64,000 nucleotides of DNA, taken from positions 7,130,001 through 7,194,000 of the forward strand of contig NC_060020.1 in the NCBI RefSeq assembly GCF_021134715.1, written 5' to 3'. The translations under genes and the position numbers were made by a program. This document shows positions 14,001-26,900 of the stretch, in pieces. The notes below the pieces were generated by a model. That model saw only the letters and a program-made list of their open reading frames with translations. It did not search any database and was not told the origin of the DNA. Positions within the stretch are counted from its first letter, which is position 1. Each line of letters starts with the position of its first letter. The stretch comes from Daphnia pulex. Its lineage: Eukaryota > Arthropoda > Branchiopoda > Diplostraca > Daphniidae.

Positions 14001-17000
14001 TATTTTCGACATTTTTTCTTTTTTTCTTTTTGGAAAAACCAGAGCCCAGGAATTTTTCTTTTGTTTTAAAAATAAACGACATAATCATGGTTAAAGTTCG
14101 TACGAGAAAAGCTATGACTCATCCATCCTTCCGGATGGTCGTCAGCAGGTCTCTACTTGTAGGCCAAATCAAAGATGATGATCTGATAAGAGAAGAAGAT
14201 GAAAATATAAGAAAAGATGAGTCAACATTTTACCTTGGGCACAGGCTCTGACGAATATATATTGACACTGCAGCACATTTGACCTTGCCTATAACTTTAT
14301 TTATTCATTGTTATCTTTTACTTTATTTTTTGGCGGCTCCGCAAAAAAAAGAAAGGAATAGAAAAATCTCCGTATCGATAATATTGACGATGTTTCTTCT
14401 TTATTTAAACGTTTGTGTGCTGTGCTGTGCTGGCTGACCTATCCCAGTCAAAAGAAGAAGATATCAGTTGAAACTAGGTGTGTGGATGTGTTCGGCGAAC
14501 AGGTAGAACACGTCACACAGTCCCAAAGGGACCCAAGAGAACACAAGGTCTCCTGACAAGATTATTTACCTTTGAACAAGGGGGCCAAGAAAAAAAGGGT
14601 TTTTTCTTCGGACCCCCCCACCTGGGGTTCCTTCTCTGCTATCATAGCGACGAACCGGCGATAAGGACTTTTATTATTTTCACACGAGAAAAGAAAAAAG
14701 AACTTAACAAATAGAGCGGAGAGAAGCTGCTGGCTTTGTTTAGGAGCGAGAAGAAGAAAAGTATTTTGTCGTCCCTGCTGCTTTTATTCTCCAGCCGCGC
14801 TTTTGTCTTCTCTTAACTGCAAACAGCTGTTGAATAGGCAATCAACATATTTCTATCGCCAGCAGATTTATTTCATTTCACCACACACGTTTTTCGTCTT
14901 TGCGCGTTGTTGGCGAATTTATTAGTTTTTTCGTCTGTTCGTCATTACAACAACCAGACCAGGTGTGTATATAGTGCGAAAAAAAATTGTCGATCTATTG
15001 GGTTTTTTTCGTTCGTGAATGACCTTCCCCCCCTTCGTAAAAAAAAAAATCAAATGGAGTTGGGGGGATGTGAACACTTTGTGTGTTCGTGTCGTCCAAC
15101 AATTCCGCAAGGCACGATTTATCTCTCCCCCTTTTTTTATTATTGGTATTTTTTTATTTCGCTTTTTTGTGTGCAGACGCTATATAGTGTCAGCTCCGAA
15201 GCCCCGACACCTCTTTTGTTATGCTAATTGAGAAGGGAAGTAGAAAGAGAGAGTGACGCATGGAAATGAATCGGCTGCTACTGATGTGTGCTGCTGCTGT
15301 GCAGCTCTCCTCTGATCAATACAAAGTGGAAATGATTCCTTCATTCGCCATATAATTTGTCAAAATCCAGTTAACCACCCGCAGGGGTTCAACCTCCCCT
15401 TATCTATAATTCAGTTTCAATTCATTCGTTTCCTTTTTCTATTTTAATAATAAAAAAATAAAAAAATATCAATTACATTTTTTCGGGATAATTGCCTTTC
15501 AAGGTTTGTCACGAGATCAATTGGAAGACGTCACGTCACGTGAGGTGGTTACACATGTAATTACGTAAGTAATATTTCCTGAAAGTTGCGTGTACTCTGG
15601 GTCCGGTTCAACACCGCCTTCTTTTCCCTCGGCTTCCGTTACCGAAAAAACCGCCAAACCAAAATTTCGTTTTTCCCCTTTTTTTTGGGGTGGTGGTTAA
15701 ACACAAACACGCCGATGATAGGATAACCTCAGGGAAATGACAAGGCCATTTTCTCCGACTATTTAAAAAACCCAAAAACCCTGCCGCCCAATTGCGAATG
15801 TTTTTAAACGAAGATGATCGATTGCCGTCGATTGCGTAGACAAGGTCAATTGAGATATCTCTCTCGTCAAACTGGTTCCTCAATCTCTTTATGTAAAAAT
15901 GTCAAAAGCGGATGCAAATGGAGATGAGACTCTCCTGTTTTATTCGTAACATATAGATAAGACTTTTTTTTCTCCAACGCAGCAAATAGCCATAGTCTGT
16001 TGTCGCAATAAGAATCGAGTTGGCTCTCTTGTATAATAAAACGCATCAGCGCCAAAGATCCTTGTAACTTTTTCTCTTCTCTCCTCTTCTCTTTCTAGTG
16101 ATGCTAATCTCGGCGTCGGTCGGAGTGGGGTTGGCTTCTAATCCGCGCCGTACACACACGGCAGCAGACGGGCAGGAGCACTCTTCTCTCTCTCCCTTTT
16201 TATTCCTGTATAGAGTCGGACTCATCACCGTCCTATTCATCTTTCCCTCTCTCTTTTCGCCCGGCCGCCAATGAGCGCAGCGTCTAGACGTCCGTCCATC
16301 TCTCTATACCGGGGTGGGGGGGAAACTCTTGGCTGCTGCTCTCCCTCATTTTATTTTGCGTTACAAACGGAACAGTGTGCATATAGGGAGAGAAAGAGAT
16401 ACTACACGTGGCGAGATTTCTCGACCACCACCACCATCATTTCCCGTCTGTGTAGGAACAAGGACGCAGGCGCGTGTCATCCGAAATGTACAAGAAGAGA
16501 AGGGCCCATTCTTCATGATATACACCTCCCGTATCCACTGCTGGAACTCACCATTTTTTCCTTCTTCTTCTGCTTTGGCCGGCACTGGCCTTTGCGGATC
16601 AATTTGATGATTTATTTACCCTCCTTCCTGCCTATAAAAATATATAAATTATCATCGGTACATAGACGTAGGAGGCTGGCGTCGTTGTACGCTAGTCGGA
16701 CGGACGCTGGAAAAAGGAAATGACCAAAGTCGTTATTATTATGATGATGATTATTTTGATGATTATTATTATTTAGATGAAGGGAAAAGGGGGGAAATAA
16801 TTCATCTCGAGACGTTTATTTTTCATCTTCTTGGCGAAAAGGCGCCCAACAAAGAAAAGAAAAAAAGGCAATTAAGTAGAAAAGGTCCGCCGTCGGCGTC
16901 GGCGTCGGACTTTGTGTCCAGGTATGTGTGGCGTCGTTTCTCTTCTCTTCTTCTCTTCTTCACTTTAGCGTCGACGTAGTTTACGCGCAACATGGTCGGA

Positions 17001-17092
17001 TGGACGCCTGTTATTTCCCTCCCACCCACCACCCCCCTCCTTTTTCCCCTGATGAATAAATGTTGTAACAAATTGTGTGTTATGTGTGTGGG

Positions 17093-17113
17093 AGAGCAGA
17101 GCAGAGCAGAGCA
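17093..17113. repeat. AGCAG pentanucleotide repeat
   Basis: About four tandem units of the pentamer also seen at 2,009-2,030. Confidence 0.85.
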
Positions 17114-19420
17114 TCGCTCTGTCCGTTTTTCGGATGATCGCCGGGATGAGTTGGGATGTGTGCGGGCGCGTGCGCAGCCGAGCGTCGGTTTTTATAACAA
17201 CAACAGGAGAAGGAGGAGGAGGGAAAAAAGGGAGAGAGAGAGATCACAGGGAGAAGATGAGGAGGAGGTAGTGGGGGGGGGGGATTGGAATGAACAGAAA
17301 AAGCTACGGGCCAGCAGCAGCAACTGCTTTCCCCCCTTCCTCCTCCATCTCCACCGATGAAACTCCCGTCGATGTCGGACGTGATCGACTGTGCAAACGT
17401 TTGTCAAAGCTTAAACAAGCCGACGCCGCTCTAACCCGTCGACCTTTCCCCCTCCTCCCCCATCCCCCTTGTATAAAGAGAGAGAGAAAAAAAGCAATGA
17501 CGACGTTCCATTGTCCGTGTGCACCGGCCCAGGTTTTTAGGTGTACAGCAGCAGCAGCGGAGGAAAAAGGAAAAACTCGACGTCCCCACCCGCCACCGCA
17601 TTACCACCTCCCACTCTTCCCCCCCCCCCCACTGTACTATACTCTTTTTAACGTTTTTCTTCAGTAGCAGATTTCCAGCTCTCTTTTAGTATAGTAGTAG
17701 TAGTCGTCGAGTATTAGCTTTTGGGTGGTGATGGTGGGGGGTATAGAGGGGGGTTCTCTTCTTCTTCTTCTTCTCCCACATATATATAAAAGCCGAATAA
17801 ATCTGGCAGCAGGGTTATGGCATACTATGTGTGTATGTACCTTTTATTACATAACGCCGCACACCACTGCCATCTTTTTACTGTATAGATATTATTTTGA
17901 TAACTGTTTCTATATCATCGCTCTTCGATCAAATCCCTGGCTACAGAGTCACAGCAACCAGCAGCTCGGCACGACGACATATTCTCACACGTTGCCAAAA
18001 TAGGAATAATAAATCCCCCCCCCCCCTCCAAAACGAATAGTTTAACCCTTACATTCAGAAAATTCCACGAAAACCGTAAAGCCTTCCGCCCTTTTTTTAC
18101 AACTTATCCGCCGGAAGAAGAAAAAGAAAGAAATACGTATAGAGCGTCTTTGTGTCAGTTCAATTCTCGACAATATGACGTTATTACGTAGTATTTATAT
18201 TTACGTGGCGTCAGAGTCCATCTTCCCCTTTTTTGTTAACACCCAAAACGAACAAAAAGATAAAAAATGCCTTTTGGAAAAAAAGTATCGGCTGCTGATT
18301 CCATATGTCGTCCTGTTACTTATAAAAATCTAATACACACAGAGCCCGGTTGTTGTTGTTGTTGTCGTTGGGGTTTTATTAGGATCAATCGGAGCCAAAG
18401 CAAAGCACAGGCGTCTTTTTTATTTTTATTGTGGGTGCGACGTGATGGCCACATGCAGCAGCAGCAGCGGTTATAGAAGAACCGCCGCAAAATGGATATA
18501 GACCCACCACACAGTGACAAACATCCAGCACAAAAGCCAGGCAGTATGTATAGGTATTATATACAACAACACACACACAAGTACGTATATAAACATGCGA
18601 CGGGCTGGCTGTTGGCTGCTGGCTGGCCTGGCTGAGATATCAAAGATATTATTGTAAATGTGTTATAGCAGACGTCTTTCGACTCTATTAGGATTTAATG
18701 CGCCGTGTGTATTTTGCCATCATCAGCCTAGAGCTCTTGTATGTGTTGTGTGTGTCGAGAGAGACCCATTTATTGAAGCCATCCGCAGCACGGCCGTAAT
18801 GTGCAGAAGGTGTTTGACGTATTCTTTCTTATATGGCGACATTGATTACGCATAATCCGGCGAAGGGGAAGGGGCTAAAGGACCCGCACCGCTCGTTTTG
18901 TTCCGGGACAACCACCCGCAACCACCGCAAAATACAGAGACAGATGTGGCTTTCTCCATTTATAACACACACACACACAACGTCGCAACTATCCAATAGA
19001 GAAAGAAGGGGGGGGGGGATTAAATCAGCCAGTGTAGGTGTGGGTGAATGATTAATCGAATAATCATCATCATTTCCCTCCTCCCTTATGTAAAAAAAAG
19101 AAAAAAGAAATAAATTTTACAGCCGACGTAATTGAATCATATTTAACGGGATAGTCGGTTATCTTTATATAGTACTACACACATACAGTATAGGAGAGAG
19201 AAGAAACAACAACCCAAAAAATATAAAATATAGACAGGGGCCAGTTAGATGTATGGGAGGGGTAAACTCGGACCGGTAATGGCCGTTGTCGGAACTGATA
19301 CATCTATAGCCAACAAAAAAAGAAAAAAGAAAAAAGAAGAAGAGGGGTGGGATGTTGTATATAAGAAGAATAAAAGTGGGCGATAGAAAAGAATTGTATT
19401 TTTATATATAAGAGCAGCAA

Positions 19421-19444
19421 CAGCAGCAGCAGCAGCAGCAGCAG
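19421..19444. repeat. (CAG)8 microsatellite
   Basis: Eight perfect CAG units. A run of CTG-type repeats follows 48 bp downstream (19,493-19,509), so one strand could fold into a CAG/CTG stem. Confidence 0.95.
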
Positions 19445-19492
19445 TAGAGGTGAGTTATGGCTCACATGGAAAAGTCTTTTTCCGCGGTGGTC

Positions 19493-19509
19493 GCTGCTGC
19501 TGCTGCTGC
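19493..19509. repeat. (GCT)n microsatellite
   Basis: Five perfect GCT units plus two bases, complementary to the CAG tract at 19,421-19,444. Confidence 0.9.
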
Positions 19510-22500
19510 CCAACGCGATAGCGCAACAGCGAATCTCTTATATGATTATGATTTTATTTCCCCCCTTTCTTTTTCTATATCCTTCTCCTTGTATAGTGGG
19601 AGACGAGAGATCTCCGCCTCTTTATATTTAGTAATATCCGGAGGTTTCTGATAGGGTATTAAAATGACGTTGGAAATGATTAGAATAAAGTCGCGTCGGC
19701 TATTTTTTCACAACACAACAACAACAAAAAATAACTTTATTATTATTATGATGATCGGAGAGAGAAAGAGAAAGAAAAGCAATCGATTTGATTTGTTTTT
19801 TCCCTCCCCAAACATTGTTTTAATAACGAGATGTTCTGGGATGAAAAAAGATTGGGGAGGGAAAACAATAGTTATCGATGAACTCGTCTTCATACTCGAT
19901 GGGACTCAATGATTTGATTTACATCGGGAAACGATCAAGCGATAATTTATAACAAAACCAAACAGAGTCGTTATACGGGGATGACAGAGCCCGCCGCTGT
20001 TGTCGAGTCACGGACTGGCCAGCGACCGATTATGAGTCATCACACGATCGTAGAAAAAAATTTAAAAACGGGCGCCAAAAATCTTTGGCGATTCAAATAT
20101 TATTATTTCCCCCCACCCGAAAAATGGCCGACGCCGATTGTTATTATTATGACGACGATGCCGGGGTCTTTGTGTGTGTCGTCGCTTTCAATTTGGTTAT
20201 TTTTTTTATTCTCCCATGTCCAATGGCGACTGGTCTGAATGGCCGTGAAAAATCTGCTGGGCGTCAGCATGTGCAACGTCGGCGGGCGGGCGCGCGTGCT
20301 GCTTCCGACGGAGGTAGTCGCAGCAGCCGAGCGCGTTGAGCACCTTTTCAGTCCACCTCCCATCCATCCATCCATCTACCCCACCACCCCCGTCCGCTTA
20401 TTTTTCGATGTATAAATATGAAAGGGAGGCTGTGCGTCGGGTGGTTTTCTGCAGCAGCAGAGCAAACGCATTGAAGCGAAAAGCCATTTCTACTTCCCCC
20501 CACCCACCCACCCTTCGACGTCGACGTCGCACGCGCCAAAGCCAAAATCTTTTTTTCTTCTTCTTCTTCTAATATTCCTACACCCCCCTGCCATAACTCC
20601 CTCCCCTCCTCCTACTCCACACACTGGCCCCTTTTAATACATTCAGCTTTTTTTCCTTCTCTCTCTCGTCTCTCCTTAATGCGTTACCTTTTTCTCTCTT
20701 TGTGTGTTCCAATATTCCACGCCCGGCCCAGCAGCATCCACTGTTTTTCTCTCTCTCTCTCTTATCCACCCTCTTTCATCTGGATATCTTTTTCTCCTCC
20801 GCTTCCGTAATATTGCGACATGCGGGAGGGACGGAGGGTGGATGGAAATGATGGATCTCGCCGGATCGCCCAGAGAGGATCGTCCTTTTGCTTATCGTCA
20901 ATTGCTGCCTGTTGTTTACCTTGGCCCAGCTGTAGGGCATCACCAGCTACTACCCGGTGACGCAACTTTTATTTGGAGAAATCAAAAGTCGTGCGCATCA
21001 GCAGCAATCGAATTGCCGATCGTCGACTCTATTTGACATGGCGCTCGAAATCGATACGCAATTGATTTGACGCAACCCGTTGGCCATCAACCTTTAATCC
21101 CGTCCGCGCGCATTCGTTTACTTTTTCTTTTTATCTCTGCGCAATTTTTCGACACGACTCTCTTCATTAAGTCTGGCGGGAGGGACGCGAAAACGATAAG
21201 AAATCATTGCGCCATCGATTCATATTAATAATAATAATAAGCAACGGCTCACACATACATTGCAAGACATTAGAACAGCAGACGACAGCTCTCACGTCCG
21301 CGTTTCATATTATAATTCCGGTCAATTCAGAGATCCGCACAACGTATTTGCCCATGTAGGAGGCGGAATGTTCTCTTCCGTCTGAAAATTAAAACAAAGA
21401 ATAAAAGGGGCGAGTTATAATATCAAGAATATTAGATATTGCCTGGATGATGACCAGAATTGCTGCTGCTGGGCAAGGCCGTCATCATTGACAAGTGCAG
21501 TCACGAGACGAGCGTGAGGTGATCGGTGGCTGCCGACGAGATGTGGCCGCAAAAAGCTTTTGCGCAATTGATAAGGAGAGAGAGCACGGCTGGCACATCC
21601 TTCCGTTGCCCTTCGCCAATGTCTTTTTATCCCGTCAACTTTCTTTCATCACATCGTCATCGCTTTTCGATTTGTCCTTTTATTTTCCGAGGAGAGAACG
21701 AGTGAGACGAAAGACAAATGTCAATAAACACACGGACACCCAGCAGCAGGGCAGCAGCAGCAGATTATGACGTCGCTGATTATTTCAGTTGACTGGTGCA
21801 CAAAACAAAAAAAAAAAATTTAGAAATGTTCAGGAGAAAAATTGAGGGCACGAGAAAATGAAAATAAAAAAAGCCGATGATTTTGCTCGATTTCTCAACA
21901 TCAATCGGCGACGAATTTATTTTTTCTCCCCAATTTTTTAATGAATATTTACACGCGTCCAGATTTCATCACGTGTGTACGGCGTGTGAGCCTGACCCGT
22001 CGACAGTTTGACCCGATGGCCAGCCCAGCCACTCTGTGCTGTGCAACGATTTCCCCCCGGGGCGGATGGGATTTTCGTGTCACGATCAATTCTCAACTCG
22101 TTGACTCCTCGGCTCGTTTCTTATTTTTCTCTCTACTCTCCGCCGTCAAAAAGGCGTTGACGACATTCACCAATCAACGCTGCTGCACTCATCATTCCTT
22201 CCTAATTTACATGTTGAGCAGGATGATATATGAGTATAAAATGTTGTTGCAACAACAACAAAACTGAATCGAAAATAACAAAAAAAATTATGATTTCTTA
22301 AATTTGTCCGAAAATTTTATTTGATTCCTAAAAAAATCAAAGTGTATAATAATATTTTGACGACGCTTCTTCCTTTTTTTCCTTTTTTGGATTTTTACTT
22401 CCTTCCGGTACATTATATAGGGACGCTGACGACGTCACGACCGATGCTGCTGCTGCCGCCCGAGGCACACCGTTTCCCTTTGGAGTTGCGCCAGGTTCAC

Positions 22501-23263
22501 ATTGATCGGGGCTCGTCTGGTCTCCGTCTCTCTCCCAGTTCCCTGTTCCCTGTTCCCTGGAAGGAGAAATAAGGAAAGGAAGGGGGGATTGCTGTAGGCG
22601 TGTCTTGTGTAGATCTTACATATAAATATATAAGAATATATACACACCTCCTTCTTCTTATTTCGTTTTTTTCCTTTTTCTCCCTTCCACCTTATCTATT
22701 TTTTTCGTCTGCCTGTGATTATTATTTCCCCATAGGCTCACGGGTGGGGTTGGGGTGGCGGCGGGAGGGAGGGAGGGAGGCCTACACTGTGTTCTCTCTC
22801 TAGTCTCTCCTCTTTTTAAACACTTCCTTTCTCTCCCAGATTTTTCATTCCGGGAGCTCCTTTATAAGCCCCTTCTTTACTCGGATGAAATGCCGCCCAA
22901 TATCCCGCCCCATATATAAGAGGAGAGGCGCCCAACCTGTCTACCTCTCTTTATTATTATTATTACATAACGCTCTTCTTCTTATTTGGCAGAAATATCT
23001 TTTTTCTCGATGCTCAAAGGTGTTGGGCTCTCGCGATCCTTTCACATGTCATTTCTCTCTTTGTCGTGACGTTTCCCCATATCTCAGATAGAAATTGAAG
23101 CTGACTGCTTTTGATATTATATTGCTCACCTTACGTCATCGTATGCAGCCCAAACGCTTTATCCCAAATCGAAACCGGTCGGGGGTAAAAATTAAAATTA
23201 AAAAAAAAGACAATCGAAAAGACGCCGTCATCATTTCAACCTTTTTGTTTTTTCTCCCTTGGC

Positions 23264-23301
23264 CATTACAGATTTACGTGTGTTTTATCAAGCTGAGCCC
23301 T
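23264..23301. repeat. Left 38-bp direct repeat flanking a dispersed element
   Basis: This 38-bp sequence (starting cattacagatttacgtg) recurs at 23,954-23,991 with one mismatch. The two copies directly bracket the repeat element between them. It could be an unusually long target-site duplication or a tandemly duplicated host segment. Confidence 0.75.
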
Positions 23302-23953
23302 AAACGGCAATCGCCATGCTCTTTTTATACTCGTACAATTAATTTTGCAAATGAACTATTCTGGGCGCAGGCAAGTGGATGCGAAACGACAGAATTGTTT
23401 GCGGTCAGGAAATTAGAGCACCATGTGCTGCTACAGTAAGATGACGAGTTTCGCCATTTCAATTTACCACTTACGACCCCTTAAAAATGTTCTTTACTTT
23501 GATTAATTTTAATGCATATATCAAATCGGGAAAGCTTTTCAGTTGGTAGACAGTGAAGGAGAAACGGATACATCTGAATGATCTCTGTTGTATACTGTAT
23601 CTTCATCGTTACTTCACTAATCACTAACCGAAATTGAATCCCGCTACATGACTTCACAAAACTAAATAATTCTCAAACATTAAATACGTTGCCATTCTTA
23701 AAGTTCGCATTGTGAAACACATGCAAACTAATCAGCTACTGTAGATTGTTGAATTGGAATATTATAGTGTGGGCTATGGTAAACATTCACTTGGATACTG
23801 TGTAATAATGTTCATTTGAGAGTAGTACATGTTGGTAATGTTGTCGACACTAAAAAATAGAGTCGCTTTAAAAACGATTCATTTACCACAAATAATGTTG
23901 AGACACACCCGCCGGGGAGGGGTTTTTGCTTTATAAAGCACCTTCGGCAAAGG
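23302..23953 (+). mobile_element. Dispersed non-coding repeat, copy A (unclassified)
   Basis: This segment of about 650 bp has no open frame of note. It shares many collinear blocks with 43,604-44,254: the caaatgaact...ttctg block, a caagaaattag or aggaaattag block, the taatgttcatt block, and a well-kept 3' end. That 3' end reads gttgagacac, then a cccgccggg block, then a hairpin whose arms are ctttgc/gcaaag-like (in this copy ttttgc is paired with gcaaag). It lies in the same orientation as copy B. The conserved terminal hairpin suggests a non-autonomous mobile element, but I cannot assign a superfamily. Strand is given arbitrarily as read. Confidence 0.5.
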
Positions 23954-23991
23954 CATTACAGAGTTACGTGTGTTTTATCAAGCTGAGCCCT
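23954..23991. repeat. Right 38-bp direct repeat flanking a dispersed element
   Basis: Second copy of the 38-bp repeat at 23,264-23,301, with a single t/g difference, directly after the terminal hairpin of the element. Confidence 0.75.
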
Positions 23992-26900
23992 GGCCCCTCC
24001 GTTTACTACACACAGACACACACATCCATCTTGTACACTTTGATGTGTGCTGATATCTGCTCGTGTGTTGTCATTGTGCTGACTCGATCGACTGGATGAG
24101 GGGCGGCGGCAGCGGCTCTGCTGACGAGCGGCTTGTGCTGAATCGGCGCTCCACACACAGCAGTCCGTCCGTTCCTTCTCTCTCTGGATGTATATGTAGG
24201 AGGGAGGTTTCTCTGCTGCTGCTGCTGGGTCCGTCCGTCTTTCATCCGGCTCCGCGGCTCTCTCCTATGCACAAACTCCCCCTACTACTATACACTAGAC
24301 ATACATAATAATAATACAAGGAGATCGGATATTGACCTTGACGGGCTAAATCAACACAGGCAACGGTGCAGGAGAAGAACCTGGGATGAATCAGAGTCTC
24401 AAGAAGATGATACCCGGCAGCCATTTCTCTCTTGGTGACGACACAGTTGACCGCGTTTATATCATCACAAATACACTCCCCCCACCCTCCGCCCAACCGA
24501 CACACGCACTTCAATAGAAGATGGAAAGGCGGACGACATTTTTTAATTGCAGAGATGCAGAGGGGACAACGGAATTTAAAATAAAATAAAAAATCGGTGC
24601 GTGATTGAACATTGAACGAACATGTCGGGCACGGAGGAGAGCAAACTGTCGTCGTATCTATTAGAAGGAGAATCACGGACCGCGCCTCACCCCTTTTTTG
24701 TGTATGCGTCTGCCCGAATAAGCCAACCAGCGTGACATGATCTGAAGCAGATTTATTTGAACATGGGCTGCTCCCCTCTATCCCTCCCTCCCTCCTTCTC
24801 TCACGAGATCGTGTCAACAGATCAGGATCGCATCGATTCTCTTTCGACGACGATCCCCCCCGCCGGAATCGGCGCTCCTAAAACGTTCACTGCGTATACA
24901 AGTCATGTGACGCAATCACGATCTTTCACACCACACCCCCTTAACAGTTGACGAGAGTCACAACATTCGCGTGAATTTGGGGGTTGTGAATTTCAACAAA
25001 ATAAAAATAAAATTTAAATGAAATGGAAAGTTTGAAATGGCCGAGATTTATTGGATGCGAGTGCGTCTGACTTTTACGTGCGTTGTACACAAAACGTCAG
25101 TTACAGACTTTTGGCCACCCCCTACTACGTATAGAGGGAGGAAAAAAGGGTCCCCCCATGAAGCCCAGCCAATACTCATCAGCATCTCAATCAATGGGAT
25201 GAGAGAAGGGGGGGGAGGCCATAGCTCCTGTATAACTCTCCCCCCTCTTCTTCTTCTCCATATATATTCAGATGGTTACAACCATTGTGTCGTCCAACCC
25301 CAGCAGCACACACACACAAAACAGGAGCCAGCACCCTGTTTTTCTCTCTTGTTTGTGCGCCCATAGGCTCCTGAAAACTCTACAAAAAGTGCCAGCAAAC
25401 AGCTCCCGTTGTGTATCTTTTTTTATCTTTTTAGATATTATTTCCTCTTGGGTTATTATTATTACGTATAGCGAATGAGAGGCGAACGCGTCGATGGCAT
25501 GTCAGCCATTACTCAAGTGTGTGGCCACCACCACGGCAGTCACCTCCTGCCTCGGTCTCGTCCACAGTTAACCGAATGCGAGTCCCACCCCATTTATGGA
25601 TGATGGAGATTGAAAGTGTAGAGAGAGGGGGGAGTTAGGCCAAAAAAGATTGCTGCATATACATAGAGACGCGCTGAAGATATATATGTTATAAATAAAA
25701 ATAGGAAGATATAAAACCGATGGAGAGAGGGGGAGAGAAGCAGGAGAAAGAATAGCCACATCCCTCAGGTAATAGGGAGACGGGTGTAGTATATAACTCC
25801 CCACGGTCGGTCGGTCGGTCGTCCCTGTGCGATCTATAGGAGCCCCAAAACTGACACACATGTTCACATCTGGACACCTCTCCAACGCAGAAACCTCTTT
25901 AACAGATTTCCATGCGAGCAGTTTCGTGTTAACGGGGTGGTGGTTGTTATAAATGTACCACCGTACATACACAAGTATATAAAGAGGTATGCGACGTGGA
26001 TGTGAGCAACCCCCCTCCTAAACCATTTTGGAAGGAGAGAAAAAACAGAAAAAAAAATAAGAATGCATACAAGGAGAGAGAAAACCTTTTAGAGCCGGTA
26101 AACACCCGATATCTTTTACTAGTAGGGGGCTTTTGGGAGACGGGCGGCTGGCCGGCCCCCCGGAACACATCACAAAAAGTGTCGTCCATTCGCATCTCTC
26201 TTTTACACAAGAGATAGAAAGAAGGAGGAGGAGAAGAGGAGAAGAAGAAGAAGAGACAGAAAGGTCAGCTGTCGTTGGTGGCATTGATTTCCCAGGGTAG
26301 TAGAACCGACCGACCGACGAGGTCCCGGCGTTCAATTTCGTCGAAACAGACGTCGGCGGAGAAAAGAGGCGCCAATCTCGGATCAACCTGCTCCCGTGGA
26401 TGTCATCATTGGCAACACGCCCATCATTCCCTTTACAGCACCCCACAAAGGAAATAAACGAAAAATAATAAATCGTAAAAAATAAATCAAATAAATTTTG
26501 ACTTTTCCCGTTCAAGGTGTGTCACGTGAAATATATTTCAATCCAAAATGCGCAGTTCAAGGCTGCCAACTGAATTCATCACGGACTTTCTGTTTAGCAC
26601 CGACAGCCCAGCAGAAAACCAGAAAAAAATAAAAATAAAAAGAGTTTATCTTTTTCACTGGTGTGTCCGTCTTCCACTCTATCTGCTGGATATGGAAGGT
26701 GATAAAAAGATGCAGACGAAGAATGATGGTCGTCTCTTCTCCGCACATGACCCCGATCCGTTTCCCACGGAAAAACTGACAACGGACGATGCGATGCTGG
26801 TGCTATGACGAACCGAAACAACCAAAAAATAGGAGGGGCCCCGGCGGAGAAACCCCCACCCAAAAGGAGTTGGGTTCATCCGCAGAAGAAAGCGATTAGC

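Larger units (their letters stand above)
10307..23263. other. Non-coding, simple-sequence-rich stretch
   Basis: No recognisable gene. It holds the 21-G tract at 11,078-11,098, CA tracts (near 12,305 and 18,965), the AGCAG array at 17,093-17,113 and a CAG/CTG inverted pair at 19,421-19,509. An AT-rich part with fewer microsatellites runs from about 13.1 to 15.6 kb. The longest open frame (12,074-12,751, +) is Lys/Thr/His-rich with a (TH)n run from a CA tract, and I do not accept it as a gene. Confidence 0.6.

Noticed and set aside
20240..20357. GC-rich frame on - reading MDGRWTEKVLNALGCCDYL
   Set aside because: It looks protein-like, but about 39 open codons in GC-rich DNA are easily reached by chance. 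I found no splice sites or known motif.
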